A stretch of 64,000 nucleotides of DNA from NCBI RefSeq assembly GCF_009295825.1, contig NZ_WHKF01000003.1, forward strand, positions 310,001 through 374,000, in the 5' to 3' direction. The translations under genes were made by a program, and so were the position numbers. Numbering within the stretch: position 1 is the stretch's first letter; every line of letters starts with the position of its first letter. The DNA is from Marinifilum sp. N1E240 (lineage in GTDB: Bacteria; Bacteroidota; Bacteroidia; Bacteroidales; Marinifilaceae). The notes under the pieces were generated by a model that was given only the letters and a program-made list of their open reading frames with translations, searched no databases and was not told the origin of the DNA. Below are positions 53,912 through 63,150 of the stretch, one piece after another.

Positions 53912-56296
53912 TTATTTGATAATTAGTTTTGTAGTAAAAGATTGGTCGTTAACCTGAAGCACAAATACATAACAACCTGCACTTAGGTTCGAAGCATTTA
54001 CTTCAAGTTCAGAAGATAAAGAGTATGTCTCCTCATAATAAACCTGTTGTCCTTGTAAATTATATATCCTAATACTTATGCCCTTTGATGCTATTTCAGG
54101 AAACGATAACTTAAATTGTCCTTCGCTTGGATTAGGATAAATTGCCAAGTCTGATTTAGTTTCCCAATCGGGTACAGAAGTAATTTGGTTAAAACCAAGT
54201 GTGGAAAGACCTTCCTGCACATCGCTATCGTTCATCACAGATTCCCAAAGTAGACCAGTTCTATAATTTTCCAACATGATTAGGATTGGTCCCTGATCAA
54301 TTCCCAGATAATCCTGTTTTACCCAATTCTGATTGTCATTGAAAGCATCATAAAAACCATATCGTCCAAATAAGTCACTGCCCCGTTCGCGATAGAAATA
54401 TTTTATTGCTTTCATCGATTCTTCGGGTGCATAAGGCATAGATGCCAAGGCAGCAGTTGGAGCGATAGTGCCATTATCTTCATATAAAGGTTTATGAGAA
54501 GAATATCCTTTATCAGGATCATCGCTTGAGGTTAATCCCCAACATTTATCACTATAATTTTTATGTCCTTTGGGATTATTGACTGCATAGGTATGATGAA
54601 TTTTCACTGTATTTACATGCTCCTCCCAGTAGTCAGCATAAGCATCGTATAGATTATGTGGATTGATACCTAAATGTGTGTAATGAATCCAGAAAAGAGG
54701 TCCCCCGTAATCTGGAGCTAAGCTAATATCATATCCATAAAAGGAACGCGAATTGACCATCCCTCCATTATTAGCCCAGCCATTATCATATACCTCTTTT
54801 GAAATACCATATGTAGGTGACGAAGCAGCCATAATATAGGTAATCAAACTTTCGTTCCATCCCCTGATCCTCATATTCATTTCAAAATCGTAATTTGGCG
54901 ACCAGTGCCAATAAAGCTGATCTTCTCCATTATTCTGATACCAATCCCATTCTATTTCCCGCCAAAGTTCATCTGCCATTTCTCTGATCTGAATAGATTG
55001 ATTGTCATTCGAAATGAAATAATTCTTTAAAGCAATCAAGGCTGATGCAACAAAAGATGTTTCAACCATATCGCCTCCATCATCTTTAGTACTAAAAGGT
55101 TTTGTAACTCCTGAATTCCCATGGTACCAATGCGACCAAGCTCCATGGTGTCTATCGCAGGTTTTTAGAAAATTAAGCATCTGCAGTATACGATCTTTTA
55201 CCTCACTCTGGGGACGATAACTTCTTTCATAAGCCACAATCATAGCCATTAATCCCATTCCTGAAGCGCCTGATGCAACAGCTGTCCCTGATGTCCTTTC
55301 CTTGGTCATGCCAGAGTTCGGGTCCGCTCCTTCCCAGAAATAACGAAAGGTATACTCTTGAACCATATTCATCAATTCATCATCTGAGTAGTCTCGAACA
55401 CTGGCTTGATTTGTAACCGCTGCCGATTTATTGCCGCCAGCTATAGTGTAAATTCGATATTGGATGGAAGTATTGCGAGCTTTTTGAGGAATAAAATCAA
55501 GTAAATAATTATCTGCCGTTTCAGCTCTTAATTCATAGTTATTACCACCATCAAATGATGCTTCAATTCTGTAGTTTAAATCTTCCTGTGGAGTCTCCCA
55601 TTCCAATTCCACATGCGAATCGTAACCTGTAGTCTTAAAATCTGTAACTTCCGGTACAAATTCCATATATTCATAAGTGGTAATTTCATCAATATATATC
55701 AATCGGCTGCTATTATCGCTTTCCGATTGGTTAAAAATAATTCCTTTACTTTGGGTAAAATCCAAGTCTGAGTTCTGACTGTCGTTCAGAATATTTCCGA
55801 GAGGGAAACGGATTTGTATCCATTGTCCGGCAAGTGCGCTTTCGTTGTAATCGCTTAATGTATATAAGGCTGTAGTTTGATCGCCGGAACCACTTTTCAG
55901 GTTCGCTTTTATGGCAATTTTTGGAAGGGCTTCTGCTGGAAAATCTTCCTCACAATACAAATAAAAGGAAAGCGAATCGCTGGATGTAATATCAGCTGTA
56001 CTCCATGATTTTTTATAGACCGTTACTTTCCAATTTCCATCAGAAGAAGAAGTGTAGTTAAATTTTAGAGCAGTACTTCCTTTGTAGGAACTTGTTACAC
56101 ATGGAATCTTATCATTCCATTGTGGATTGCCCGGAGGATAGGTGTGCTCAAATTGGCTATTCCCCAGATTATTAATATCAACGATTCCCTGATCGTAGTA
56201 GGATGAAGTGGTACCTTCGTCAAAAAAGACAACCTGTGCTTTTGCCAAAAAGCTTGATAACAGACCTATTATTATTATTAGTAAATTTCTCATCAT
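53912..56296 (-). CDS. GH144-type glucoamylase-like protein with CBM-like domain and T9SS sorting signal
   Basis: A 794-aa multidomain secreted enzyme. Signal peptide (LLIIIIGLLSSFLAKAQ), then a jelly-roll region of CBM11/galactose-binding type (residues 25-210, LKFNYTSSSDGNWKVTVYKK). A fibronectin type III unit (215-300) and a GH144-like barrel (305-700: YTFRYFWEGADPNSGM, KDDGGDMVETSFVA, YWHWSPNYDFEMN) follow. A type A type IX sorting domain ends the protein (about 715-794: LAIYPNPSEGQFKLSF, LIIK). It is released or attached outside the cell, unlike its lipoprotein paralogue 12 bases downstream. Confidence 0.9.
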   Translation of the reverse strand: MMRNLLIIIIGLLSSFLAKAQVVFFDEGTTSSYYDQGIVDINNLGNSQFEHTYPPGNPQWNDKIPCVTSSYKGSTALKFNYTSSSDGNWKVTVYKKSWSTADITSSDSLSFYLYCEEDFPAEALPKIAIKANLKSGSGDQTTALYTLSDYNESALAGQWIQIRFPLGNILNDSQNSDLDFTQSKGIIFNQSESDNSSRLIYIDEITTYEYMEFVPEVTDFKTTGYDSHVELEWETPQEDLNYRIEASFDGGNNYELRAETADNYLLDFIPQKARNTSIQYRIYTIAGGNKSAAVTNQASVRDYSDDELMNMVQEYTFRYFWEGADPNSGMTKERTSGTAVASGASGMGLMAMIVAYERSYRPQSEVKDRILQMLNFLKTCDRHHGAWSHWYHGNSGVTKPFSTKDDGGDMVETSFVASALIALKNYFISNDNQSIQIREMADELWREIEWDWYQNNGEDQLYWHWSPNYDFEMNMRIRGWNESLITYIMAASSPTYGISKEVYDNGWANNGGMVNSRSFYGYDISLAPDYGGPLFWIHYTHLGINPHNLYDAYADYWEEHVNTVKIHHTYAVNNPKGHKNYSDKCWGLTSSDDPDKGYSSHKPLYEDNGTIAPTAALASMPYAPEESMKAIKYFYRERGSDLFGRYGFYDAFNDNQNWVKQDYLGIDQGPILIMLENYRTGLLWESVMNDSDVQEGLSTLGFNQITSVPDWETKSDLAIYPNPSEGQFKLSFPEIASKGISIRIYNLQGQQVYYEETYSLSSELEVNASNLSAGCYVFVLQVNDQSFTTKLIIK

Positions 56297-56433
56297 ACAA
56301 TTCCTTATTCTACTGTGCTTGATTCAGGCTCATCTAACAACCCAACTATTTTTCAATGAGCTATCGAATAAAGTTCGACATACAGCTCTAATTTTTAATA
56401 CAAATCATATTTAATTCGACTGTATTTTAAGAA

Positions 56434-56471
56434 ATGAAGGCTACTCAAAAGAGTTCTTAAGTAGCCTTCAT
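56434..56471 (-). terminator. Terminator after the SusCD-LamG genes
   Basis: A 12-bp perfect stem ATGAAGGCTACT / AGTAGCCTTCAT with a 14-base loop and a U-rich tail on the minus strand, 40 bases past the LamG gene. It splits the locus into two parts: uptake and binding, then enzymes. Confidence 0.75.
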
Positions 56472-56511
56472 CATTCATAACAATATGCTTATTTAAAATT
56501 CACAATCATTT

Positions 56512-58239
56512 TTATTGCATAGTTGCCATTACTTCAGCTTGAGTTAATGCTTTATTATAGAAGCGAAGCTCATCCATGATACTTGCATCAGACTTATGTC
56601 CCCATTCATTGAAATAAGGATCACCTGACATGATAGACATGATTTCACAATTCTCCCAGCTTACTCCTGTTATATCATTTTGATTAACTGATTCGCCATT
56701 GATATAAATTACAGAATTTGTTGCCGAAATTGTAAATGCAATATGAACCCATTCACCGTTTACGTCAATTTCGCCACCATCGTTCCATGCATCGCTTTCG
56801 CCATTTCCAACATTCAGCTTAATTCTTTGCTTTTCGTCAGTACCTTCACGGAACAAACGGAATCCATATTTACGATTATTTTGTGCATCTATAGCTTTTC
56901 CTTCATCAGGAGCACCTACTACAAGAATACCCGAGCGATCAGGCGTACCATTCACCTTATACCAGAAAGTTGCAGAAATTTCATCACTTAGGAATCCTAA
57001 AGCAGGAACAGTTAAATATGCATCCTCAGCTCCCAAATATGCTTCACGTGAATAACTGTCTTCAGTATAAGATGGCAATCCAATTGTAGATGCGACCTGT
57101 TCTGGTAAATAAGTTCCATTAAACGACAAATAGAAGGACTCACTTTCCAAAACATCCGGAACATCAGCCATAATAGCACTTACCTCTTCTGTTGTAAGAG
57201 CCTTATTAAACAATCTTAATTCATCCATTAAGCTTCCGTCTGATTTATGTCCCCATTCATTAAAATTTGGATCACCGGACATAATCGACATAATTTCACA
57301 ATTATCCCAGCTCACACCTGTTATATCATTCTGATTAACAGCCTCACCATTAATATAAATCACAGAATTAGTAGCAGAAATTGTAAATGCAACATGAACC
57401 CATTCATCGTTTACATCAATTTCGCCCCCATCATTCCAAGCATCTCCTTCTCCGTTCCCAACATTCAACTTAATTCTTTGCTTTTCTTCATTTCCTTCAC
57501 GGAATAAACGGAATCCGTATTTACGATTATTTTGAGCATCTACAGCTTTTCCCTCATCAGGAGCACCAACTACAAGAATACCTGCTCTATCAGGTGTAGC
57601 ATTTACTTTGTACCAGAATGCTGCTGAGAACTCATCGGAAGTTAATCCATTTACCGGAACTGTAAGATAAGCATCCTCCGCACCTTCATATGCTTCTTTT
57701 TGCCATCCTGAATCATTAAATAATGGTGAACCAAAAATGGATACATTATCCATACGATAAGCAAAACGATCAATATCATCACCATCAAACGGCATGTAAA
57801 AACTCTCATCAGGAAGTGGTCCTACCATTCCAAAATCAGTTACACGCAAAAAATTTACCGTTGATGTTGTTGTTTTATCAGTCAAGTCAGTAGCTGTAAC
57901 AGTAAGAGTATGTGCTCCTACTTCAAGTGTAGGATAAATAATCTCTTTTTTCACCACCATATAATCGGTAAATGATGTATAATTTTCAATTTCCTGTCCA
58001 TCAAGCTCTACAACCACCTGTTTCATTTCAACATCATCTTCAACTGTAATTTTAAAGGTAACAGGAGCAATCTCAAGAGAATCCTGTACCAATTCACCTT
58101 CTTGAGGATAATTTATAGTGACCATCGGAGCATTTTCGTCAATACCCTTTGGAGCATGAGTAATAGAATCCAGATCATTGTCGCACGCAAATGCAACAAA
58201 CATCAATACTCCAACTAATAATTTATATATATGTTTCAT
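56512..58239 (-). CDS. Surface lipoprotein with two tandem LamG domains (putative glycan-binding protein)
   Basis: A 575-aa lipoprotein (VLMFVAFAC, Cys19). An Ig-like domain (residues 35-135: APMVTINYPQEGELVQDS, LEVGAHTLTVTATD) is followed by two LamG/concanavalin-like domains (about 140-355 and 360-575). The two LamG halves are nearly identical over long runs (GILVVGAPDEGK, AQNNRKYGFRLFREG, CEIMSIMSGDP), a recent internal duplication. It directly follows susD, the usual place for a surface glycan-binding protein. No catalytic motif is visible. Its ligand is presumably the PUL substrate. Confidence 0.85.
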   Translation of the reverse strand: MKHIYKLLVGVLMFVAFACDNDLDSITHAPKGIDENAPMVTINYPQEGELVQDSLEIAPVTFKITVEDDVEMKQVVVELDGQEIENYTSFTDYMVVKKEIIYPTLEVGAHTLTVTATDLTDKTTTSTVNFLRVTDFGMVGPLPDESFYMPFDGDDIDRFAYRMDNVSIFGSPLFNDSGWQKEAYEGAEDAYLTVPVNGLTSDEFSAAFWYKVNATPDRAGILVVGAPDEGKAVDAQNNRKYGFRLFREGNEEKQRIKLNVGNGEGDAWNDGGEIDVNDEWVHVAFTISATNSVIYINGEAVNQNDITGVSWDNCEIMSIMSGDPNFNEWGHKSDGSLMDELRLFNKALTTEEVSAIMADVPDVLESESFYLSFNGTYLPEQVASTIGLPSYTEDSYSREAYLGAEDAYLTVPALGFLSDEISATFWYKVNGTPDRSGILVVGAPDEGKAIDAQNNRKYGFRLFREGTDEKQRIKLNVGNGESDAWNDGGEIDVNGEWVHIAFTISATNSVIYINGESVNQNDITGVSWENCEIMSIMSGDPYFNEWGHKSDASIMDELRFYNKALTQAEVMATMQ

Positions 58240-58383
58240 CTGTTTATAATTTATATGTATTTGTCAGATGGAAGTCGCAAGATCAAAATAATTATTACCG
58301 TGTTTGTTACTAATTATTTTAATCATGTTCGTTTCATAATTATTTATAAAAGCATGTAAAAGTCAATCTCCTACACCAGATTT

Positions 58384-59931
58384 TTATTCTTGAATCGCAT
58401 CCTTAAGAATTGGTAAGGCATCCGACTGTTCCAATGGATATGGCATAAATGCCTTATCAGCGGTAAAGGTTCTACCTTCATAACTTAACTCATCATATTT
58501 GCCCAAACGTACCATATCATAAAAACGAATTCCCCACTCCATAGCCAATTCTGCAAATTTTTCATCCATTACCTGATCTAGAGTAACGCCAGATAAATTC
58601 CCTAATCCTGCTCTTGTTCTCAAGGCATTAACCGCCTGATCTGCTGATATTTCAGAACCGGTAGCACCTCCTACTAGAGCTTCTGCATGCATCAGTAATA
58701 TTTCGGCGTAACGAATTACAGTATAGTTTTTATTTGAACCGTATGAGGTTCTTCCAGAAATCAATTGATCGGAAGGCAAATAATGCTTACCACTTGCGAA
58801 AAATGCACGTGCATAATCATTAATTACATCTCCATCTCTAGTGGTATTTGATACAAATGATGGCAAATTAGGGTATTCTCCATCTTTTTGAATTTCAGCA
58901 ATTCCTCTGTCCGTAAACAAAACGCTAGTTTCTAAACGAACAGTCTCACCTCTGTCAAGCATAAACTTGACAAATTTTAAACTTGGCTCATAAAATCCCC
59001 AACCAGATTCAGCTCCATCAACCGCAGGGGTCCAGTTTTGTGGTCCGTAAAACGCAAATAAGTGACTAATCTGATCACCAGTACCTTCGCCAAAATCAGA
59101 ATATTGTAATTCTAATATATTCTCAGAGCTTAGTTTCCCAGGAATTTTGAATAACTCGTAATAATTATCTTCCAATTGATAAGCACCACTTGAAATAATT
59201 TCAGATGTTGCATCTGCTACACCTTGATAGTTCTTCAACTCTAACTGAGCAATTGCTTCAATAGAAAGGGCTGTATATAGATTTACACCACCAGGGATAT
59301 CGCTACGATCGGCAGGATGAGTTTTTACCAAACTACTTTTTACTTCAGAAATTTGATCAACGATATACTGCATTACTTCAGCCTTCGACTTTAATCCCAA
59401 ACTATACAACTCACTAGGTTGAGATGTCTCAGGTGTCATTATTGTACCGAAAGAACGAGAGATCTGCAACAAACAAAAAGAACGCAAAACTTTTGCTTCT
59501 GCAATGTATTGATCAACTGTGTTCGAACTAATACCAGCTTCTCTATATTTCTCGAACTCTTCGATAGCAGCATTGAATTTAAAAATATCGCCATAGAAAT
59601 TTTTCCAAACCGAATTGATCATCCAATATCCATTATCATATTTAAAGTCATCAATATCAGCAAATCCCTGCTGGTCACCTTCTCCACCATGATTTACATC
59701 GTCACCACGAACAGCTATTGTTGGAATATCTTCCCATCCTCTTGAAGAGAACTCGGCATAAACACCAACAAGAGCACCATACATATTCGCTTCATTCGTA
59801 TAATCAATCTCCTCAACAAAAGTTCTGTTTTCAGGCAACTCATCAAGATCGTCGTGACACGATGTAAAGGCTATACTCATAGCAAATAATAGTGTCACTA
59901 TCATTGTTTTATATGTTGTTTTCATTATCAT
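58384..59931 (-). CDS. susD: SusD/RagB-family glycan-binding lipoprotein
   Basis: A 515-aa outer-membrane lipoprotein (signal ending SIAFTSC) that captures oligosaccharides and caps the SusC transporter. Tetratricopeptide-like helices include YIAEAKVLRSFCLLQISRSFGT and AEVMQYIVDQISEVKSSL. The C-terminal SusD part has YTVIRYAEILLMHAEAL, ALRTRAGL and DEKFAELAMEWGIRFYDMVRLGK. Two start codons lie two codons apart (59931 and 59925). It follows susC by 41 bases. Confidence 0.94.
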   Translation of the reverse strand: MIMKTTYKTMIVTLLFAMSIAFTSCHDDLDELPENRTFVEEIDYTNEANMYGALVGVYAEFSSRGWEDIPTIAVRGDDVNHGGEGDQQGFADIDDFKYDNGYWMINSVWKNFYGDIFKFNAAIEEFEKYREAGISSNTVDQYIAEAKVLRSFCLLQISRSFGTIMTPETSQPSELYSLGLKSKAEVMQYIVDQISEVKSSLVKTHPADRSDIPGGVNLYTALSIEAIAQLELKNYQGVADATSEIISSGAYQLEDNYYELFKIPGKLSSENILELQYSDFGEGTGDQISHLFAFYGPQNWTPAVDGAESGWGFYEPSLKFVKFMLDRGETVRLETSVLFTDRGIAEIQKDGEYPNLPSFVSNTTRDGDVINDYARAFFASGKHYLPSDQLISGRTSYGSNKNYTVIRYAEILLMHAEALVGGATGSEISADQAVNALRTRAGLGNLSGVTLDQVMDEKFAELAMEWGIRFYDMVRLGKYDELSYEGRTFTADKAFMPYPLEQSDALPILKDAIQE

Positions 59932-59972
59932 ATTTTTATATGTTATCCTTTTTAATAATGCAATCTGATTGC

Positions 59973-62900
59973 TTAAAAATTAATATTTAGCCCTAAAGTA
60001 TAAGAAGCAGGAATTGGATACGTTTGTGTATCAATACCATTAGCTATCTCAGGATCAAATCCATTGTAATCTGTAAATGTTACAGGACGATCGGCTGTCA
60101 ATATTATTTTAGTATCAGGCATGTTTACACCCCATAAAGATTTTTTAGAGAATAAATAGGATAGCTGAATATTTTGGATTCTAAAGAATGAACCATCTTC
60201 AACAAAATAATTACTCATTTTTTGATTCCACCCTTTACGCAATCCTGCAGAAGAAACATATTTATTAGAAGTACCTTCTCCTCTCCAAAGGTTAGAAGCT
60301 AAATCAGCATCCATATTACCATCTGCAGTCCAAAGAATTTCACCACGCTTACGGTTTAAGATTTTATTCCCTTTTTGTCCGTAGAAACTAGCCGATAGAT
60401 TCCAATTCTTATAATTCACTGAAAAATCAAATCCATAAGTTAAATCAGGAAAATATGATCCAAGAAATACACGATCTTTATCATCAATAACATCATCGCC
60501 ATTTTGATTTACATAGCGGTAATCCCCTGGTTCCAAACCATTGGCAACAGCAATAGGATCAGCATCAATTTCCGCTTGATTTTGGTAAATCCCATCGGTC
60601 TTCCAACCATAGAAGGACATCAATGGCTCACCTACTGCACTTCGCTGGCGAAATTCAGCCTGTCCTGCATCAATATATGGTTGACCATTCAAATCTCTTA
60701 CTTCATTTTTCAATGTTGACACATTAAATCCAACACTATAACTCCAGTCTTTGGCAAAACTATCATTCCAATTTACCGCCAATTCGAAACCTGAATTACG
60801 AATAACTCCAACATTTCTTAAGGTAGAAAAGCTTGTGAAAGGTTCTTTTACACTAATGGCTGCATTATCTGTATCACGTACATAGTAATCTGCATCCAAT
60901 GAAAGTCTTGAATTTAGAAGTGTAGAAGTGATTCCAAAGTTAGTCTCTGTACTCACCTCCCATTTTAGGAAAGAGTATATATTCTGAGTTACCGTACCTG
61001 GGATTTTGTTATCTCCAAGAGCAGCATCTACAACATTAGCAGTAGAAGTACCATCATTTGCCTGAACATTGTTATTACCAAGTTCACCCCAACTAGCTCT
61101 TACTTTTAAGAAATCTACAAATAAAACATCTTTCATAAAGTCTTCTTCAGAAAGAACCCAACCTGCACCAATTGTAGGGAAATAACCCCACTTTTCCTGG
61201 TATTTAGAACTACCATCAGCTCTAAATGTACCATAAATTAAATACTTACTATCGTAATTATATGATACACGACCAAAATATGAGATCCCATAATATCTCG
61301 ATCCATAATCAATAACAGATCCTTCTTCAATAGTTTTAGCTTGACTTAAGTACCAAGATTTTTCATCCTGATAAGGAAAATCAAGTCCTTTTGCTTCAAA
61401 ACCAACAAAACTATCATCGCGATATGAATGACCTGCCATTACCGTTAAATTATGCTTGTCGAAAGAGTCTGTATAAGTTAAAACATTATCAATTGTTTCA
61501 TTCTTATAGTTCTTGTCAACACGCTTAATAGAAGCTTCCTCAGGTAAACGTTGAGTCTGATAACCAATATCATAAGGAAGGCGCACGTAACGCTCTGTAA
61601 GATTTGAAACATTCTTGCTATATGATGTCTTGAAATTAAGCTTATTAGGTATAATATTGATTTGCGCATAAAAGCTTGCCAATGTTTTTTGAATATTTAA
61701 TTCATTGCGGCTATAATTCATAGCAACAAACGGATTTTGAGATCCTCTATAGCCCATCGATTTAGCGTTCGCCAAATTATCACCATCATATACTGGCATT
61801 ATTGGCACAGCAAAATATGCTTCCCTCCAAGCTCCTGATTCAGGTGCATTTTTATCTGCATCACTAAAAATTACATTACCTCCAACTTTTAGCACTTCAT
61901 TTACATCGTAATCTATCTTTGCTCTCAGGTTAAGACGGTTGTAATCATTCTTCATATCTAAAATACCTTCCTGATCAAAATAACTAAAACCTAAAGCATA
62001 AATAGCTTTGTCTGACCCACCAGCAACATTCAAACTATGGTTTTGTATTGAAGCTGTTCGCATCACTTCGTCGTACCAGTTTGTGTTTGTTGCAGGAATA
62101 TTTGGGTTATCATGGCTTCTACCAAATTGTTGCATCGATTCGTAAACCTTTGCGATATCGGCACTAGATCCAGATTCCATGATCATTTGTGTATATTGTT
62201 CTGCATTCGCCATTTTTAAAACATCAGCCGCAACCTGAACACCATAGTATCCATCATATGTAATTGTGGCTTTTTGATTTTTTCTACCACTCTTGGTCTC
62301 GATCAAAACAACACCATTAGCAGCTCGAACACCATAAATTGCAGAAGCAGAAGCATCTTTTAACACTGACATTGACTCGATATCAGAAGAATTCAGAAAG
62401 TCTATATTGTCGTATAATACACCATCCACTACAAATAATGGATTCTCGCTATTGTTTCCCGGGTAAGAACCAATACCTCTAACACGCATGGTTGGGGAAT
62501 CACCAGGAGAACCAGCGCTAACAATTTGTACACCGGCTACTTTTCCCTGCAAAGCTTGTATCGCTTGTCCGGAAGGAGTTTTCATTAAGTCTTCAGATTT
62601 AACTGTTGTGATTGATGAAGTCAAATCTTTTACATTCATTTTTCCATAACCAACAACAATAACTTCTCCCACAAGCTCACTATCTTGTTGCAAGACTACA
62701 TTAATAGTTGTTTGTCCGTTTACTGGATAGGATTGTGGAATCATCCCGATAAATGAATAAACCAAAGTTCCATCTACAGGCACATCAGATAAGGTATATG
62801 AACCATCAATTGCTGTCGAAGTTCCATTAGTTGTACCTTCAACAATAACAGTTACACCAATTAGTGGTTCACCACTAGCATCAGTAACAATGCCATTCAC

Positions 62901-63050
62901 AGCATGATTCTGAGCTATTAGAACGTTGAAAGGAACTAACAGCATTAAAATCACAACCAACATCCTGGCATAATTTTTCTTGATTGCGCCTATTGTTCCA
63001 ATTGATTTGAACAATTGTGCAAAAACGCTCTTTAGAATTTCTCTTAACAT
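59973..63050 (-). CDS. susC: SusC/RagA-family TonB-dependent transporter
   Basis: A 1025-aa outer-membrane beta-barrel that imports glycan fragments using TonB energy. The long N-terminus precedes a signal (MLVVILMLLVPFNVLIAQ). Then come a carboxypeptidase-D-like regulatory domain (NGIVTDASGEPLIGVTVIVE), the TonB box/plug (VVVGYGKMNVKDLTSSIT, VDGVLYDNIDFLNSSDIESM, ASAIYGVRAANGVVLIETK) and the barrel, ending with aromatic TLGLNINF. The signal peptide is preceded by about 29 extra residues, so the later Met at residue 30 may be the true start. Confidence 0.95.
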   Translation of the reverse strand: MLREILKSVFAQLFKSIGTIGAIKKNYARMLVVILMLLVPFNVLIAQNHAVNGIVTDASGEPLIGVTVIVEGTTNGTSTAIDGSYTLSDVPVDGTLVYSFIGMIPQSYPVNGQTTINVVLQQDSELVGEVIVVGYGKMNVKDLTSSITTVKSEDLMKTPSGQAIQALQGKVAGVQIVSAGSPGDSPTMRVRGIGSYPGNNSENPLFVVDGVLYDNIDFLNSSDIESMSVLKDASASAIYGVRAANGVVLIETKSGRKNQKATITYDGYYGVQVAADVLKMANAEQYTQMIMESGSSADIAKVYESMQQFGRSHDNPNIPATNTNWYDEVMRTASIQNHSLNVAGGSDKAIYALGFSYFDQEGILDMKNDYNRLNLRAKIDYDVNEVLKVGGNVIFSDADKNAPESGAWREAYFAVPIMPVYDGDNLANAKSMGYRGSQNPFVAMNYSRNELNIQKTLASFYAQINIIPNKLNFKTSYSKNVSNLTERYVRLPYDIGYQTQRLPEEASIKRVDKNYKNETIDNVLTYTDSFDKHNLTVMAGHSYRDDSFVGFEAKGLDFPYQDEKSWYLSQAKTIEEGSVIDYGSRYYGISYFGRVSYNYDSKYLIYGTFRADGSSKYQEKWGYFPTIGAGWVLSEEDFMKDVLFVDFLKVRASWGELGNNNVQANDGTSTANVVDAALGDNKIPGTVTQNIYSFLKWEVSTETNFGITSTLLNSRLSLDADYYVRDTDNAAISVKEPFTSFSTLRNVGVIRNSGFELAVNWNDSFAKDWSYSVGFNVSTLKNEVRDLNGQPYIDAGQAEFRQRSAVGEPLMSFYGWKTDGIYQNQAEIDADPIAVANGLEPGDYRYVNQNGDDVIDDKDRVFLGSYFPDLTYGFDFSVNYKNWNLSASFYGQKGNKILNRKRGEILWTADGNMDADLASNLWRGEGTSNKYVSSAGLRKGWNQKMSNYFVEDGSFFRIQNIQLSYLFSKKSLWGVNMPDTKIILTADRPVTFTDYNGFDPEIANGIDTQTYPIPASYTLGLNINF

Positions 63051-63150
63051 AGAATTACTTTTTATGATTAGAATTTAGGTAATTTCAATCCATTATAACA
63101 TACTACAGACTATTTATTTTATCTGTAGCATGCTATACTTTACACTTTTA

